Shown: positions 9,472 to 22,493 of the stretch, in pieces
Layout of the letters: each line of letters opens with the position of its first letter
Position numbering within the stretch: the first letter of the stretch is position 1
Origin: an uncultured Opitutaceae bacterium
GTDB lineage: Bacteria > Verrucomicrobiota > Verrucomicrobiia > Opitutales > Opitutaceae
Assembly (NCBI GenBank): GCA_951813085.1
Contig: OX638348.1
Span: 3,543,627 to 3,607,626, forward strand
Direction: 5' to 3'
DNA length: 64,000 nucleotides
Notes under the pieces: model-generated
The model's input: only the letters and a program-made list of their open reading frames with translations
Told to the model about the DNA's origin: nothing
Databases searched by the model: none
Translations under genes and position numbers: made by a program

Positions 9472-10763
9472 GTGTTTGCGGGAGCTCCGGAATTTAAGGG
9501 GTCGCTCTCGACAGGTTCGCTAGAGATAAGTTCGCGACGGAGCAATTCGAGGGCTGCATTGAGAGCGTGCTTCTTTATGCCGAGGCGCCCACCGTTCCAG
9601 CTAAAACGCTTTGACCGGACTCCATTGGGCGTGTGCAGCCCGATAAATATAGTGCCTACGGGGTTTTCCTTTGTACCTCCGCCAGGACCCGCGTACCCAG
9701 TGGAGCTCAATGCATAGTCGGATCCCAGTTTTGTTGCGACCCCGGATGCCATTGCTTCAGCCACTTCGGCGCTGACAGCTGTGCACGATTGTATCAAGCC
9801 TTCAGGGATGCCGAGCGATTCGATTTTTACCTTCTCCGAATAGCTGACAACGGAGCCCACGATGACGTCGGAAGCTCCTTGAAGATTCGTGAACTCATTT
9901 GAAATCATTCCACCTGTACAGCTTTCCGCGAGAGCAAGCGTTTCGTTTCGATCTCTCAATATATTGGATACAATTGTAACAGTGGAGTCGTGACCGAACG
10001 AGAGAAAGTGCTCTCCAAGCATTTCCTTGCAATGATTTGCGATTGTTTGGAGGTCGTCCATCCGCCCCGGCTGATCCGGAAAGCTTATGCGGCAGTCGAC
10101 CTGTCCCTGGTGAGCGCAATAGGCAACGCTTAGGCTTTTGCGGGAATTGAATACGGGCTCAAATAGCGTCTCAAGCGCAGATTCGCCGATCCCGATAGTC
10201 CTTAGCTGGAGATAGTTTTCCTTCTCGTCGATATAGCCGAGAGATTCCAGTCGAGGAATGACTTGGGATGCGAACATGGGCTGCAATTCATTCGGAGGCC
10301 CCGGCAGCATAACCAAGATCTTGCCCTCTTTTTCCAACCACAATCCAGGTGCCGTTCCCAAAGGATTCTCCAGCGCTTCCGCATTTTCAGGGCGATAGGC
10401 CTGCTTGCGGTTATTCTCGCTCATGGGTTTACCAATACGTTCGAAGCGCTCTTTGATTGATTCTAAGATTGCGTCGTCGAATACCAGCGATTCGCCGAGC
10501 GCCTCAGCGAGCGCTTCCTTGGTTCGGTCATCGACGGTAGGCCCCAAGCCACCGATTGTGATGAGAACGTCTGCTCGTTTCCAGCAATACTCGAATTGAT
10601 CGTCAATGTCATCGCTTTCGTCGGAAATGGTGTAGTTGCTGTGCAGCGTTACTCCACGTTGCCGCAACTGATCGCCGATGTAGGTCAAATGCCCATTTTG
10701 GGTAAGGCCGAGGAGGAGTTCCTCGCCTAGCGTGATGAGCATAAATTTTCTGGCTTTAGACAT
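9468..10763 (-). CDS. cinA: CinA family protein (nicotinamide-nucleotide amidase with molybdopterin-binding-like domain)
   Basis: 431 residues with the two usual halves. The N-terminal COG1058/MoCF-binding-like domain shows TLGEELLLG, TIGGLGPTVDD and VMLPGPPNEL. The C-terminal CinA domain shows ETLALAESCTGGMISNEF, VVSYSEKVK and SSTGYAGPGGGTKENPVGT, the NMN-deamidase signature. The protein recycles NMN to NaMN; the N-terminal domain is an ADP-ribose pyrophosphatase in related proteins. It is the first gene of a two-gene unit with moaA (ATGA overlap) and diverges from uvrC across 59 bases. Confidence 0.93.
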   Translation of the reverse strand: MSKARKFMLITLGEELLLGLTQNGHLTYIGDQLRQRGVTLHSNYTISDESDDIDDQFEYCWKRADVLITIGGLGPTVDDRTKEALAEALGESLVFDDAILESIKERFERIGKPMSENNRKQAYRPENAEALENPLGTAPGLWLEKEGKILVMLPGPPNELQPMFASQVIPRLESLGYIDEKENYLQLRTIGIGESALETLFEPVFNSRKSLSVAYCAHQGQVDCRISFPDQPGRMDDLQTIANHCKEMLGEHFLSFGHDSTVTIVSNILRDRNETLALAESCTGGMISNEFTNLQGASDVIVGSVVSYSEKVKIESLGIPEGLIQSCTAVSAEVAEAMASGVATKLGSDYALSSTGYAGPGGGTKENPVGTIFIGLHTPNGVRSKRFSWNGGRLGIKKHALNAALELLRRELISSEPVESDPLNSGAPANT

Positions 10764-10822
10764 TTGAATCGGGTCTGTTTGCTAGCATTGGTTCACTGGA
10801 TGGACAATATATCTAACGTGCA

Positions 10823-12301
10823 ATGCCTACGGTCGGATTGAGTAAATTGAAGGAAAAGGCGCGTCGGCTCCCGTCGACTCCAGGCGTCTACCTGATGAAG
10901 GACCGTTTGGGATCCGTGATTTACGTCGGCAAAGCCAAGAGCTTGAGGAAGCGCGTGTCGACCTATTTTCAACCGTCTCGTTCCTTCAAGAGCCAACCGA
11001 AGATTCGGGCGCTCGTTGAGATGATTCGTGATTTCGAGGTTGTTGAGGTGAAATCCGAACCCGAGGCGCTCTTGCTCGAGGGGCAATTGATCAAGAAGTG
11101 GCGACCGAAGTACAATACAGACTTCACCGACGATAAACGCTTTCTGCTTGTACGCGTCGATCAGACCCGCGAGCTGCCCCGTTTTACGCTCGCCCGGTTC
11201 AAGAAAGAAGATGGGGCGCGTTATTTTGGCCCTTTCGCTCACGCCCAGCACATCCGCAAGACTCTCGGCGAAATGCGCCGCCAGTTTGGAGTGCTCTTGA
11301 GCGATTCGAACCCAAAGACCTTGGGAGAGGGACGCTTCCAGCTCTACGAGGACGTCCGATCGGAGCTCTACGGATTTCCGAATATCGTCAGCGTGGACGA
11401 ATATCTCGATCGAGTTGAAAATGCCTGCGCGTTTCTCGAGGGAAAATCGAGGGAGTGGCTAGAGGAGATTAAGGAGAAGATGATTGCTGCGTCCGAACAG
11501 AAGCAGTTCGAGAAAGCGGCGGAGCTAAGAGACCTGGCGTTCGCGTTGGAAGCCTCGCTTAAGAAGACGCGGAAGTTCGAGCGAGAACGCCTTGAGCGCG
11601 TCGATCTGTCTACCGTGTTGGATGGACTGGGGAAGGCTCTTGGCCTAGAAGGCCCTCCCCAATCGATGGAGTGTTTCGATATCTCCCACATATCCGGAAC
11701 GTTCGTAGTCGCCTCGATGGTTCGCTTCGAAGGCGGCCACCCCAATAAGCAACAGTATAGGCGATACAAGATTAGGAGCTTTGAAGGGAACGACGACGTT
11801 CGCTCTATGGAGGAAGTCGTGGGTCGACGCTATCGACGATTGTCCGATGAAGGAAAACCGTTCCCCAATTTGATCGTCATAGACGGCGGGCTGGGCCAAG
11901 TCGGAGCGGCCCTCAAGGCGTTTATAGGGCAAGACTTGGAACCCCCGGCTATCGTTGGCCTGGCGAAGAAGCATGAGACGGTTATTTTTCCCGACGCCCG
12001 CCCGCCTTTACGGCTTCCCTTCAGCGATGAAGGCTTGCAGCTGCTGCAGCGGATGCGGGACGAAGCTCACCGATTCGCCAATAGCTATAACGCCGACCTG
12101 CGAAGCAAAAAGGTGAAAGAGAGCCTGCTGGACGACTTTCCTGGTCTGGGCCCGGAGAAGCGGGCGCGATTGTTGACGGTTTTCAAGAGCGTGGACCAGC
12201 TGAGGCAAGCGTCCCTAGCGGAGTTGGCCGGGGTGGAAGGGATTGGACCGATCACGGCAGATCGGTTGAAGGCCTTTCTGAGCGCGAATCGGAAAAGCTA
12301 G
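10823..12301 (+). CDS. uvrC: Excinuclease ABC subunit C, lacking the Fe-S cysteine region
   Basis: Nucleotide excision repair nuclease that makes both incisions around UvrB-bound damage. Domains in order: GIY-YIG (STPGVYLMK to VIYVGKAKSLRKRV, about 18-45), a UVR/UvrB-binding helix (about 213-248), an RNase H-like endonuclease with its DDH triad intact (D286 in CFDISH, D354 in VIDGGLGQV, H416 in DEAHRF), and C-terminal tandem HhH (about 435-490). At 492 residues it is about 100 shorter than E. coli UvrC. The region that normally carries four cysteines for a [4Fe-4S] cluster (here about 151-205) has no such motif; only two cysteines exist in the whole protein (C202, C284). Confidence 0.95.
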   Translation: MPTVGLSKLKEKARRLPSTPGVYLMKDRLGSVIYVGKAKSLRKRVSTYFQPSRSFKSQPKIRALVEMIRDFEVVEVKSEPEALLLEGQLIKKWRPKYNTDFTDDKRFLLVRVDQTRELPRFTLARFKKEDGARYFGPFAHAQHIRKTLGEMRRQFGVLLSDSNPKTLGEGRFQLYEDVRSELYGFPNIVSVDEYLDRVENACAFLEGKSREWLEEIKEKMIAASEQKQFEKAAELRDLAFALEASLKKTRKFERERLERVDLSTVLDGLGKALGLEGPPQSMECFDISHISGTFVVASMVRFEGGHPNKQQYRRYKIRSFEGNDDVRSMEEVVGRRYRRLSDEGKPFPNLIVIDGGLGQVGAALKAFIGQDLEPPAIVGLAKKHETVIFPDARPPLRLPFSDEGLQLLQRMRDEAHRFANSYNADLRSKKVKESLLDDFPGLGPEKRARLLTVFKSVDQLRQASLAELAGVEGIGPITADRLKAFLSANRKS

Positions 12302-12349
12302 GCGCCCGCTATGACGAGGCAGGGAGCGGAATGGCTTCTACCGATTGGT

Positions 12350-16894
<4,545 letters not shown>

Positions 16895-16940
16895 AGTGTG
16901 AAAGTTGCTGTTCTAAATCTGAGCCGCGCGGCGTCGGCTA

Positions 16941-16973
16941 AAAGGAAGGCCGGAAATCGCTCTCCCGGCCTTT
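16941..16973 (-). terminator. Hairpin terminator between the glutaredoxin gene and gltB
   Basis: An 8-bp G/C-rich stem AAGGCCGG / CCGGCCTT (16946-16953 with 16965-16972) with an 11-base loop lies 30 bases after the glutaredoxin stop. Read on the minus strand it is followed by CC and four T. It fits a terminator for the glutaredoxin gene, which would leave gltB with its own promoter or partial read-through. Confidence 0.6.
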
Positions 16974-17002
16974 GTCCTGAAAAAGGGTCGCAGGTCGCTG
17001 CT

Positions 17003-17341
17003 TTAGAGAAAGCGAACCGATTGCGATTGGCGCATTTTCTCGTGCTCTTCGTCCGAGCAGCCGCGGTCGGTAGGAGAATTCGCTTCCTTGCTAGTCGATC
17101 CGACCAAGCTATTTTCCAGCATGTATGCCTCGACTTCCTCGCCGCTTACGTCGGCAAGCATAATTCCATCGATCTCGACGCAAGGAGACAGCGGCTGGCC
17201 TGACTTGGAGACCATCTCGGCGTAGTTCTCTTGGCTGTTGATAATATCGATATCTTCATACTCGAGATCGTATTTAGACATAATGGCCCGGACGCCCATG
17301 CTCCAACCGCATTGTGGTTTCAAGTATGCTTTAATTTTCAT
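17003..17341 (-). CDS. Glutaredoxin-like protein with a C-x-x-S active site
   Basis: From ATG 17341 (MKIKAYLKPQCGWSMGVRAIM) the protein has 112 residues. An upstream in-frame start at 17383 adds 14 residues unlike the family. It has the glutaredoxin pattern: beta strand, C-G-W-S at residues 11-14 in place of C-P-Y-C, then DLEYEDIDI and the cis-proline segment SPCVEIDGIMLADVSGEEVE. The tail of about 30 residues is polar and contains one more cysteine. A single active-site cysteine suggests monothiol chemistry or Fe-S/metal binding rather than classical disulfide reduction. It lies upstream of gltB, an Fe-S flavoenzyme, on the same strand, separated by a terminator-like hairpin. Confidence 0.78.
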   Translation of the reverse strand: MKIKAYLKPQCGWSMGVRAIMSKYDLEYEDIDIINSQENYAEMVSKSGQPLSPCVEIDGIMLADVSGEEVEAYMLENSLVGSTSKEANSPTDRGCSDEEHEKMRQSQSVRFL

Positions 17342-17611
17342 GTGGTGTAATCGTTGTAGTTCTATCCCTCTCAGCAAGGCCAAGAACCCTCATGTTCAAC
17401 CCAGGAGGCTAGAGTCTGGCAAGCGTTTTTCGCTGCCAAGGAATCGAGAAGGCCCTGTTTTAGGATTATCTTGTAGCGCGTGAGGGTGAATATTGCGAGA
17501 TAGATTTTGTAAATAATTAACCAACAAATAGATAAACAGATATGGCGCATGCGGAATAGGTGGCACCCGCGTGCATCGAGGTATTGAAAGCGAGCTGAGC
17601 AATGAATTAGC

Positions 17612-17645
17612 GGAAGGGTCGGACAGCATATGTCCGACCGCTTCC
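17612..17645 (+). promoter_or_regulatory. Long palindrome upstream of recA (candidate operator or leader structure)
   Basis: GGTCGGACA (17617-17625) and TGTCCGACC (17631-17639) form a perfect 9-bp inverted repeat around GCATA. After one bulged G (17640) the pairing continues for five more base pairs (GGAAG / CTTCC), 14 bp in all. Only three T follow. No rightward gene lies upstream (the glutaredoxin gene is divergent), so a terminator makes little sense. It covers the -35 position of a TATTAT box at 17661-17666, as an operator would. An SOS (LexA-type) role for recA is plausible but the sequence does not match the E. coli or B. subtilis LexA boxes. Confidence 0.5.
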
Positions 17646-17660
17646 TTTAAGCTGGGGCCC

Positions 17661-17666
17661 TATTAT
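17661..17666 (+). promoter_or_regulatory. Candidate -10 element for recA
   Basis: TATTAT, one mismatch from TATAAT, lies 55 bases before the first recA ATG. The 17-base-spaced -35 position (about 17638-17643) falls in the right arm of the palindrome and has no consensus -35, as often seen for regulated promoters. Confidence 0.35.
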
Positions 17667-17720
17667 CTTAAACAAAGCCGCGCTTATTCTTGCGCATGCA
17701 AAAAGTCGGTCTCAAATTAG

Positions 17721-18824
17721 ATGCTCACGAACGCGAAAACTGAACAAAATACCAAAACACTAATGGCAAAAGGTAAATCAACTCCCCTCCCCTCATCGGA
17801 AAACAAGGCAAAGAACGTGGAAATGGCGATGTCTGCCATAACCAAGCAGTTTGGGGAGGGTTCGATCATGCGGCTAGGCAGCGGGTCGAACATGAAGGTG
17901 GAGACGATTTCCACGGGTTCGCTTTCCGTGGATCTTGCTTTGGGAGTCGGAGGCTTGCCCAGAGGAAGAATTTGCGAGATTTACGGTCCCGAATCGTCGG
18001 GTAAGACCACACTCTGTCTAAATGTTATAGCGGAAGCGCAACGCCAAGGGGGCATCGCTGCCTTTGTCGATGTGGAGCACGCGCTTGACCCGAAGTATGC
18101 TCGCAAGCTTGGGGTCGACGTGGATGAGTTGCTCGTATCGCAGCCGGACAGCGGCGAGGATGCGCTGAATATAGCCGAGGCCCTGATTCGTTCCAATGCG
18201 ATCGACGTGATCATCATCGACTCCGTGGCAGCATTGGTATCGAGGGCGGAGCTCGATGGCCAGATGGGCGATGCGACAGTGGGTTCGCAAGCGCGCTTGA
18301 TGAGTCAGGCGATGCGTCGGTTGACAGGTATCGTGAACAAGACGAAGTGCATTTGCATGTTCACCAATCAGATTCGTGAAAAGATCGGGGTCATGTTTGG
18401 AAGTCCGGAAACGACCCCAGGGGGCCGCGCTCTCAAGTTTTTCTCTTCCGTTCGAATGGATATTCGACGCATTGGCCAAATTAAGGATACCTCTGGAACC
18501 GTGATTGGAAACCGTACTCGGGTAAAGATCGTCAAAAACAAGGTGGCGCCTCCATTCACCGAGTGCGAGTTCGACATCATGTATAACGAGGGCATATCGC
18601 GCATGGGCTCGATCGTGGATCTAGGCATTCAGCATAAGATATTGGAAAAGAAAGGCGCTTGGATCTCCTACGAGGGCGATTTGGTCGGCCAAGGTCGAGA
18701 AGCGGCTAAGACATTCCTGGCTGAGAATCCTGAAATTACCGAAAAGATATCTGCGGGAATCATCCAAGCAGTGAATCCGGAAGAGGCTGAAACCAAGGAA
18801 CTGGAAGAGGCGCCCGCAAGCTGA
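17721..18824 (+). CDS. recA: Recombinase RecA
   Basis: 367 residues. Walker A is GPESSGKT (89-96), Walker B is [10 protein letters not shown], and loop L1/L2 segments ([38 protein letters not shown]) are intact. RecA forms nucleoprotein filaments for homologous recombination and triggers LexA-type self-cleavage. Translation may start at ATG 17721 or at ATG 17763 ([17 protein letters not shown]), the second giving a more usual N-terminus before [19 protein letters not shown]. The acidic C-terminal tail ([11 protein letters not shown]) is typical. A palindrome and a candidate -10 lie upstream and a strong terminator follows. Confidence 0.98.
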   Translation: MLTNAKTEQNTKTLMAKGKSTPLPSSENKAKNVEMAMSAITKQFGEGSIMRLGSGSNMKVETISTGSLSVDLALGVGGLPRGRICEIYGPESSGKTTLCLNVIAEAQRQGGIAAFVDVEHALDPKYARKLGVDVDELLVSQPDSGEDALNIAEALIRSNAIDVIIIDSVAALVSRAELDGQMGDATVGSQARLMSQAMRRLTGIVNKTKCICMFTNQIREKIGVMFGSPETTPGGRALKFFSSVRMDIRRIGQIKDTSGTVIGNRTRVKIVKNKVAPPFTECEFDIMYNEGISRMGSIVDLGIQHKILEKKGAWISYEGDLVGQGREAAKTFLAENPEITEKISAGIIQAVNPEEAETKELEEAPAS

Positions 18825-18846
18825 GGGGGTTAGTTTGAATTTTTAA

Positions 18847-18874
18847 GGGACCGCTGATGCGGTCCCTTTTTTTT
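18847..18874 (+). terminator. Intrinsic terminator of recA
   Basis: Stem GGGACCGC / GCGGTCCC (18847-18854 with 18859-18866), TGAT loop and eight T. It lies 23 bases after the recA stop codon: a textbook rho-independent terminator. Confidence 0.93.
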
Positions 18875-18951
18875 GTTTGTAGACGGATAGAATTTCGAGC
18901 ACGAAGAGAGACGGGCTACGAGATCGAGTAGTGTTCGAGCGCGGTATTCGT

Positions 18952-20310
18952 ATGGAACAAGTAGATACAATTGCAGCGGTTGCGACGCCGAAAGGTGAAA
19001 GCGCTCTCTCTGCCGTTAGAGCGAGCGGTCCTGATTGCGAATCGCTTGCCCAGGCGATATTTGGCCGGAAGCATGCCCTGAGCCCAAGGCACGCCTACTA
19101 CGGTTCGTATGCTTCTCAGGATGGGGAAATCGTTGATGACGTTGTCTATTGTTTCTTTGCCGGGCCGCGGTCGTTCACTGGGGAGGACTCGCTCGAAATA
19201 ACCTGTCACGGAAATCCACTGATTGCCTCGAAGATTCTTACGGATCTAATCGCGCGGGGTTGCCGACAATCCGATCCGGGCGAATTTTCCCGAAGGGCTT
19301 TCTTGAATGGAAGGATGGATCTGACTCAGGCAGAAGCCGTAATGGAGTTGATTCAAGCGCGTAGCGATCGAGCCCTCAAGGCCGCGAGCAATCAGCTGCG
19401 TGGCGCTTTTGGCCGTCAATTGGGTGTGTTTAAGGATAAGCTGCTTTCCAATATCGCTACGATTGAAGCGTACATTGACTTTCCAGAAGAGGACTTGCCC
19501 GATGAGCAATTGGAAGCGTACGTTAAAGGTATTCAAGAGCTGATGACGTTTTGTTCGCGTCTCATCGACAGCAGCCAATACGCAGCTTTCCTAAGGGATG
19601 GCGTTAAGACGCTTATACTTGGAGAACCGAATGCGGGAAAAAGCTCATTGCTGAATTTGCTGCTTGGATTTGAGAGAGCTATCGTGAGCTCGGAACCGGG
19701 AACCACTCGGGACTTCTTAAGGGAGCGAATTATTCTGGGGCCACATAGTATACAGTTGATGGATACTGCTGGCTTGCGGAAAGCTCAGAGCGATATCGAG
19801 CAGGAAGGCATTCGCCGAACCATCGAGCTCGCTGATGAAGCGGACATATTCCTCCTTGTAGAGGATTCATCCCTGCCCTCCCCTACTCTTCCAGAGCCAA
19901 TCCTGAAAAGACTATCGCGAGAAAACTGCATTCTGATTCGCAATAAGGTCGATCTCGGAAACGAATCGCCGAGCACGCTGCCAGTAGATGGGTGCTCGAG
20001 CATCGCCTTCTCGGCGCTTACCGGCGCTGGGCTTGATTCCTTGAAGTCAACGCTTCTCCAACTGATCGATTCGAGCTTCTCAAACGACGAGGACGACCTG
20101 ATTCTCGTGAATGCGCGTCATGGTGTCGCCCTCCAGGACCTTCAAGCCTGCTTGAATTCTGCCCTTCAAAAACTCGAAGCGGGCGATGCGATGGAGCTGG
20201 TTGCCAGCGATATGAGAGGCGCGCTGGACGCAATTGGATCGATTCTAGGCAAGATTGATAACGAGGCGATGCTCGACGTGCTGTTCTCCTCGTTTTGCAT
20301 CGGTAAGTAG
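18952..20310 (+). CDS. mnmE: tRNA uridine-5-carboxymethylaminomethyl modification GTPase
   Basis: From ATG 18952 (MEQVDTIAAVATPKGESALS) 452 residues, the normal length; an upstream GTG at 18931 adds seven residues and is less likely. The N-terminal tetrahydrofolate-binding domain (GPRSFTGEDSLEITCHGN) is followed by a helical domain and an inserted G domain with G1 GEPNAGKSS, G2 GTTRD, G3 DTAG and G4 NKVD. The C-terminal F-C-I-G-K motif with its catalytic cysteine is intact. With MnmG it installs the cmnm5 group on wobble U34 of several tRNAs. mnmG follows 171 bases downstream. Confidence 0.96.
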   Translation: MEQVDTIAAVATPKGESALSAVRASGPDCESLAQAIFGRKHALSPRHAYYGSYASQDGEIVDDVVYCFFAGPRSFTGEDSLEITCHGNPLIASKILTDLIARGCRQSDPGEFSRRAFLNGRMDLTQAEAVMELIQARSDRALKAASNQLRGAFGRQLGVFKDKLLSNIATIEAYIDFPEEDLPDEQLEAYVKGIQELMTFCSRLIDSSQYAAFLRDGVKTLILGEPNAGKSSLLNLLLGFERAIVSSEPGTTRDFLRERIILGPHSIQLMDTAGLRKAQSDIEQEGIRRTIELADEADIFLLVEDSSLPSPTLPEPILKRLSRENCILIRNKVDLGNESPSTLPVDGCSSIAFSALTGAGLDSLKSTLLQLIDSSFSNDEDDLILVNARHGVALQDLQACLNSALQKLEAGDAMELVASDMRGALDAIGSILGKIDNEAMLDVLFSSFCIGK

Positions 20311-20481
20311 CCCGTATAGAAGTGTTTACAAGGAGCGTTCCACAGGGAACGATGATGCCATACAAACATTGCTTTACATTTTATTAGCATGTTTCCGCAT
20401 CAGGCGCTGGCGAATGCCGCCATCACTTTCCGACTCTTTCATCCTTGAGGTCCCCTACTCCGCTTGTCTTTATCTGCCGAG

Positions 20482-22338
20482 ATGAACGATGGTGGAAATG
20501 CGTACGATGTGATTATTTGCGGAGCCGGCCATGCCGGATGCGAAGCCGCTTTGGCGTCGGCTCGCATGGGGGCTCGGACATTGATCCTTAGCGGTAACAT
20601 CGACACGATCGCAGCGATGAGCTGCAATCCGGCGATTGGAGGCGTTGCCAAGGGCCAGATTGTTCGCGAGATCGATGCCTTGGGGGGTGAAATGGCATTG
20701 AATACGGATGTTTCCGGTATCCAGTTCCGATTGCTGAACGCCTCTAAAGGACCCGCTATTAAATCCCCTCGCGCCCAGTGCGACAAGAAAGTGTACGCCT
20801 TGCGAATGAAGCATGTCCTGGAACATCAGGACAACTTGGATCTTTTTCAGGCGACCGTGACCGGTTTGATCTACAAGGGCGACGCCGTCGTGGGATGCCG
20901 CACCAATCTGGATGTGGAGTTCTTTGGAAAGACGGTGGTTATTACCACGGGAACCTTCCTTCGGGGATTGATGCATATCGGCAAGAATAAGAACGAAGGA
21001 GGCCGCATGGGCGATTACTCGGCTAAAACGCTATCGAGCAGTTTCCTGGAAGCCGGCATTGAGCTAGAGCGGCTAAAGACGGGGACCCCTCCTCGATTGC
21101 TTGGACGGTCGATCGATTTCAGCAAGTTGGAAGAGCAAAAAGGCGATGCGGACCCTACTCTGTTCGCGTTTTACGATACCCGTGACTCCTTTGACATGTT
21201 CCACGTGGAACATCACGGCGAGTCTTTCGCTGGATGGCGTCCTGGTTCGGACCCTGTTTCATGCTGGATAACGTATACAACTGAAGAAACTGCTGAAATT
21301 GTTACGAGAAATCTCCCTCTATCAGCGATGTATGGGGGCGAAATCGAAGGCACCGGTCCTCGATATTGCCCGAGTATTGAAGATAAGTTCGTGCGTTTTG
21401 AGGGCCGGCCGCGGCATATGCTATTCATCGAGCCCGAAGGGCGAAATACGAACGAGTACTATATCAATGGCCTTTCAACCAGTTTGCCGTTCGATGTGCA
21501 AAAAGAGATGATCGCATCCATTCCTGGATTGGAGAAAGCGCATCTCCTGCGTCCAGCTTATGCGGTTGAGTACGATTTTGCTCCGCCTACGCAAATTTAT
21601 CCTCATTTGGAATCGAAAAAGGTCGAGAACCTGTTCTTCGCGGGTCAGATAAACGGTACTTCAGGATACGAAGAAGCGGCCTGCCAAGGACTCGTGGCTG
21701 GGGTGAACGCTGCCTTGAAGACACGTGGCGATGCGCCATTCGTGCTGAAGCGCTACGATGGCTATACGGGAGTCCTTATAGATGATCTAGTGACCAAGGG
21801 AACCCAGGAGCCGTACCGGATGTTCACGAGTCGCGCGGAGTATCGATTGCTTTTCAATCACGGGAGCGCCGAGCTCAGGCTGCTCGATTACGCGAAGCGA
21901 TATGGGCTTCTCGCTGAGAGTCGAATAGCCCGAATCGAGCAAAAGAAGACTCAGATTGAGTCATCGGTGGCGTGGATGGAAACCCACAGAGTAGGGGAGC
22001 AAACTTGGGCAACTCTGGCGCGTCGCAACGATGGGGATCGAACGCTCCCGCAAGAAATCGAATCGCTTCCTAAGCCTGTTAAGGACGAGACTTTGTATCG
22101 TGTCCGCTACGATGGCTACTTGAAGCGAGAGTTGAGACAGGTGGAGAAGCTCAATAGCGTGGAGAGCATCAAGGTCCCCGGCGATTTCGACTTTCTATCG
22201 GTCTCGGGTTTGAAGAAGGAGTGCGCCTTGAAACTGAATCAGCTTAGACCTGCGAGCCTAGGCCAGGCCAGTAGAGTCAGTGGGGTAAATCCAGCGGATA
22301 TCAGCATATTGATGGTTGTTTTGGGTAAACGTAAATAG
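20482..22338 (+). CDS. mnmG: tRNA uridine-5-carboxymethylaminomethyl modification FAD enzyme
   Basis: 618 residues from ATG 20482; an in-frame TTG at 20464 is less likely. The N-terminal FAD-binding GAGHAGCEAALASARMG, the SCNPAIGGVAKGQ loop, the conserved TGTFLRGLMHIG and GTPPRL segments, and the C-terminal helical domain (GLKKECALKLNQLRPASLGQASRVSGVNPADI) all match GidA/MnmG. It partners MnmE in wobble-uridine modification. Its codons for D-M-F-H-V-E-H contain a perfect parS palindrome (21197-21212). Confidence 0.97.
   Translation: MNDGGNAYDVIICGAGHAGCEAALASARMGARTLILSGNIDTIAAMSCNPAIGGVAKGQIVREIDALGGEMALNTDVSGIQFRLLNASKGPAIKSPRAQCDKKVYALRMKHVLEHQDNLDLFQATVTGLIYKGDAVVGCRTNLDVEFFGKTVVITTGTFLRGLMHIGKNKNEGGRMGDYSAKTLSSSFLEAGIELERLKTGTPPRLLGRSIDFSKLEEQKGDADPTLFAFYDTRDSFDMFHVEHHGESFAGWRPGSDPVSCWITYTTEETAEIVTRNLPLSAMYGGEIEGTGPRYCPSIEDKFVRFEGRPRHMLFIEPEGRNTNEYYINGLSTSLPFDVQKEMIASIPGLEKAHLLRPAYAVEYDFAPPTQIYPHLESKKVENLFFAGQINGTSGYEEAACQGLVAGVNAALKTRGDAPFVLKRYDGYTGVLIDDLVTKGTQEPYRMFTSRAEYRLLFNHGSAELRLLDYAKRYGLLAESRIARIEQKKTQIESSVAWMETHRVGEQTWATLARRNDGDRTLPQEIESLPKPVKDETLYRVRYDGYLKRELRQVEKLNSVESIKVPGDFDFLSVSGLKKECALKLNQLRPASLGQASRVSGVNPADISILMVVLGKRK
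21197..21212 (+). other. parS: parS centromere site inside mnmG
   Basis: TGTTCCACGTGGAACA is a perfect 16-bp palindrome (18 bp with the flanking A/T) identical to the chromosomal parS sequence bound by ParB/Spo0J in, for example, Caulobacter and Pseudomonas. ParB loads and spreads from such sites to organise and segregate the replication origin. parAB themselves are not in the window; in many bacteria they sit next to mnmEG. The palindrome is translated as part of MnmG. Confidence 0.85.
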
Positions 22339-22493
22339 TTGATATGCAACAATTAATGAAATATTTAACCGCTTGGCTCTAGAATAGACGAGGGCATTGG
22401 GAAGCGTTCGATGGGCGTAACCGAATTGTAACGCTTAACCAGTTGCGCTATAGATAAGTTTCCCAACAATTTCGGCGTTTAATCGGCACGGTT

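Noticed and set aside
20336-20351. Hairpin CGTTCC/GGAACG between mnmE and mnmG as a terminator
   Set aside because: Only six base pairs and no T tract; not enough to call.
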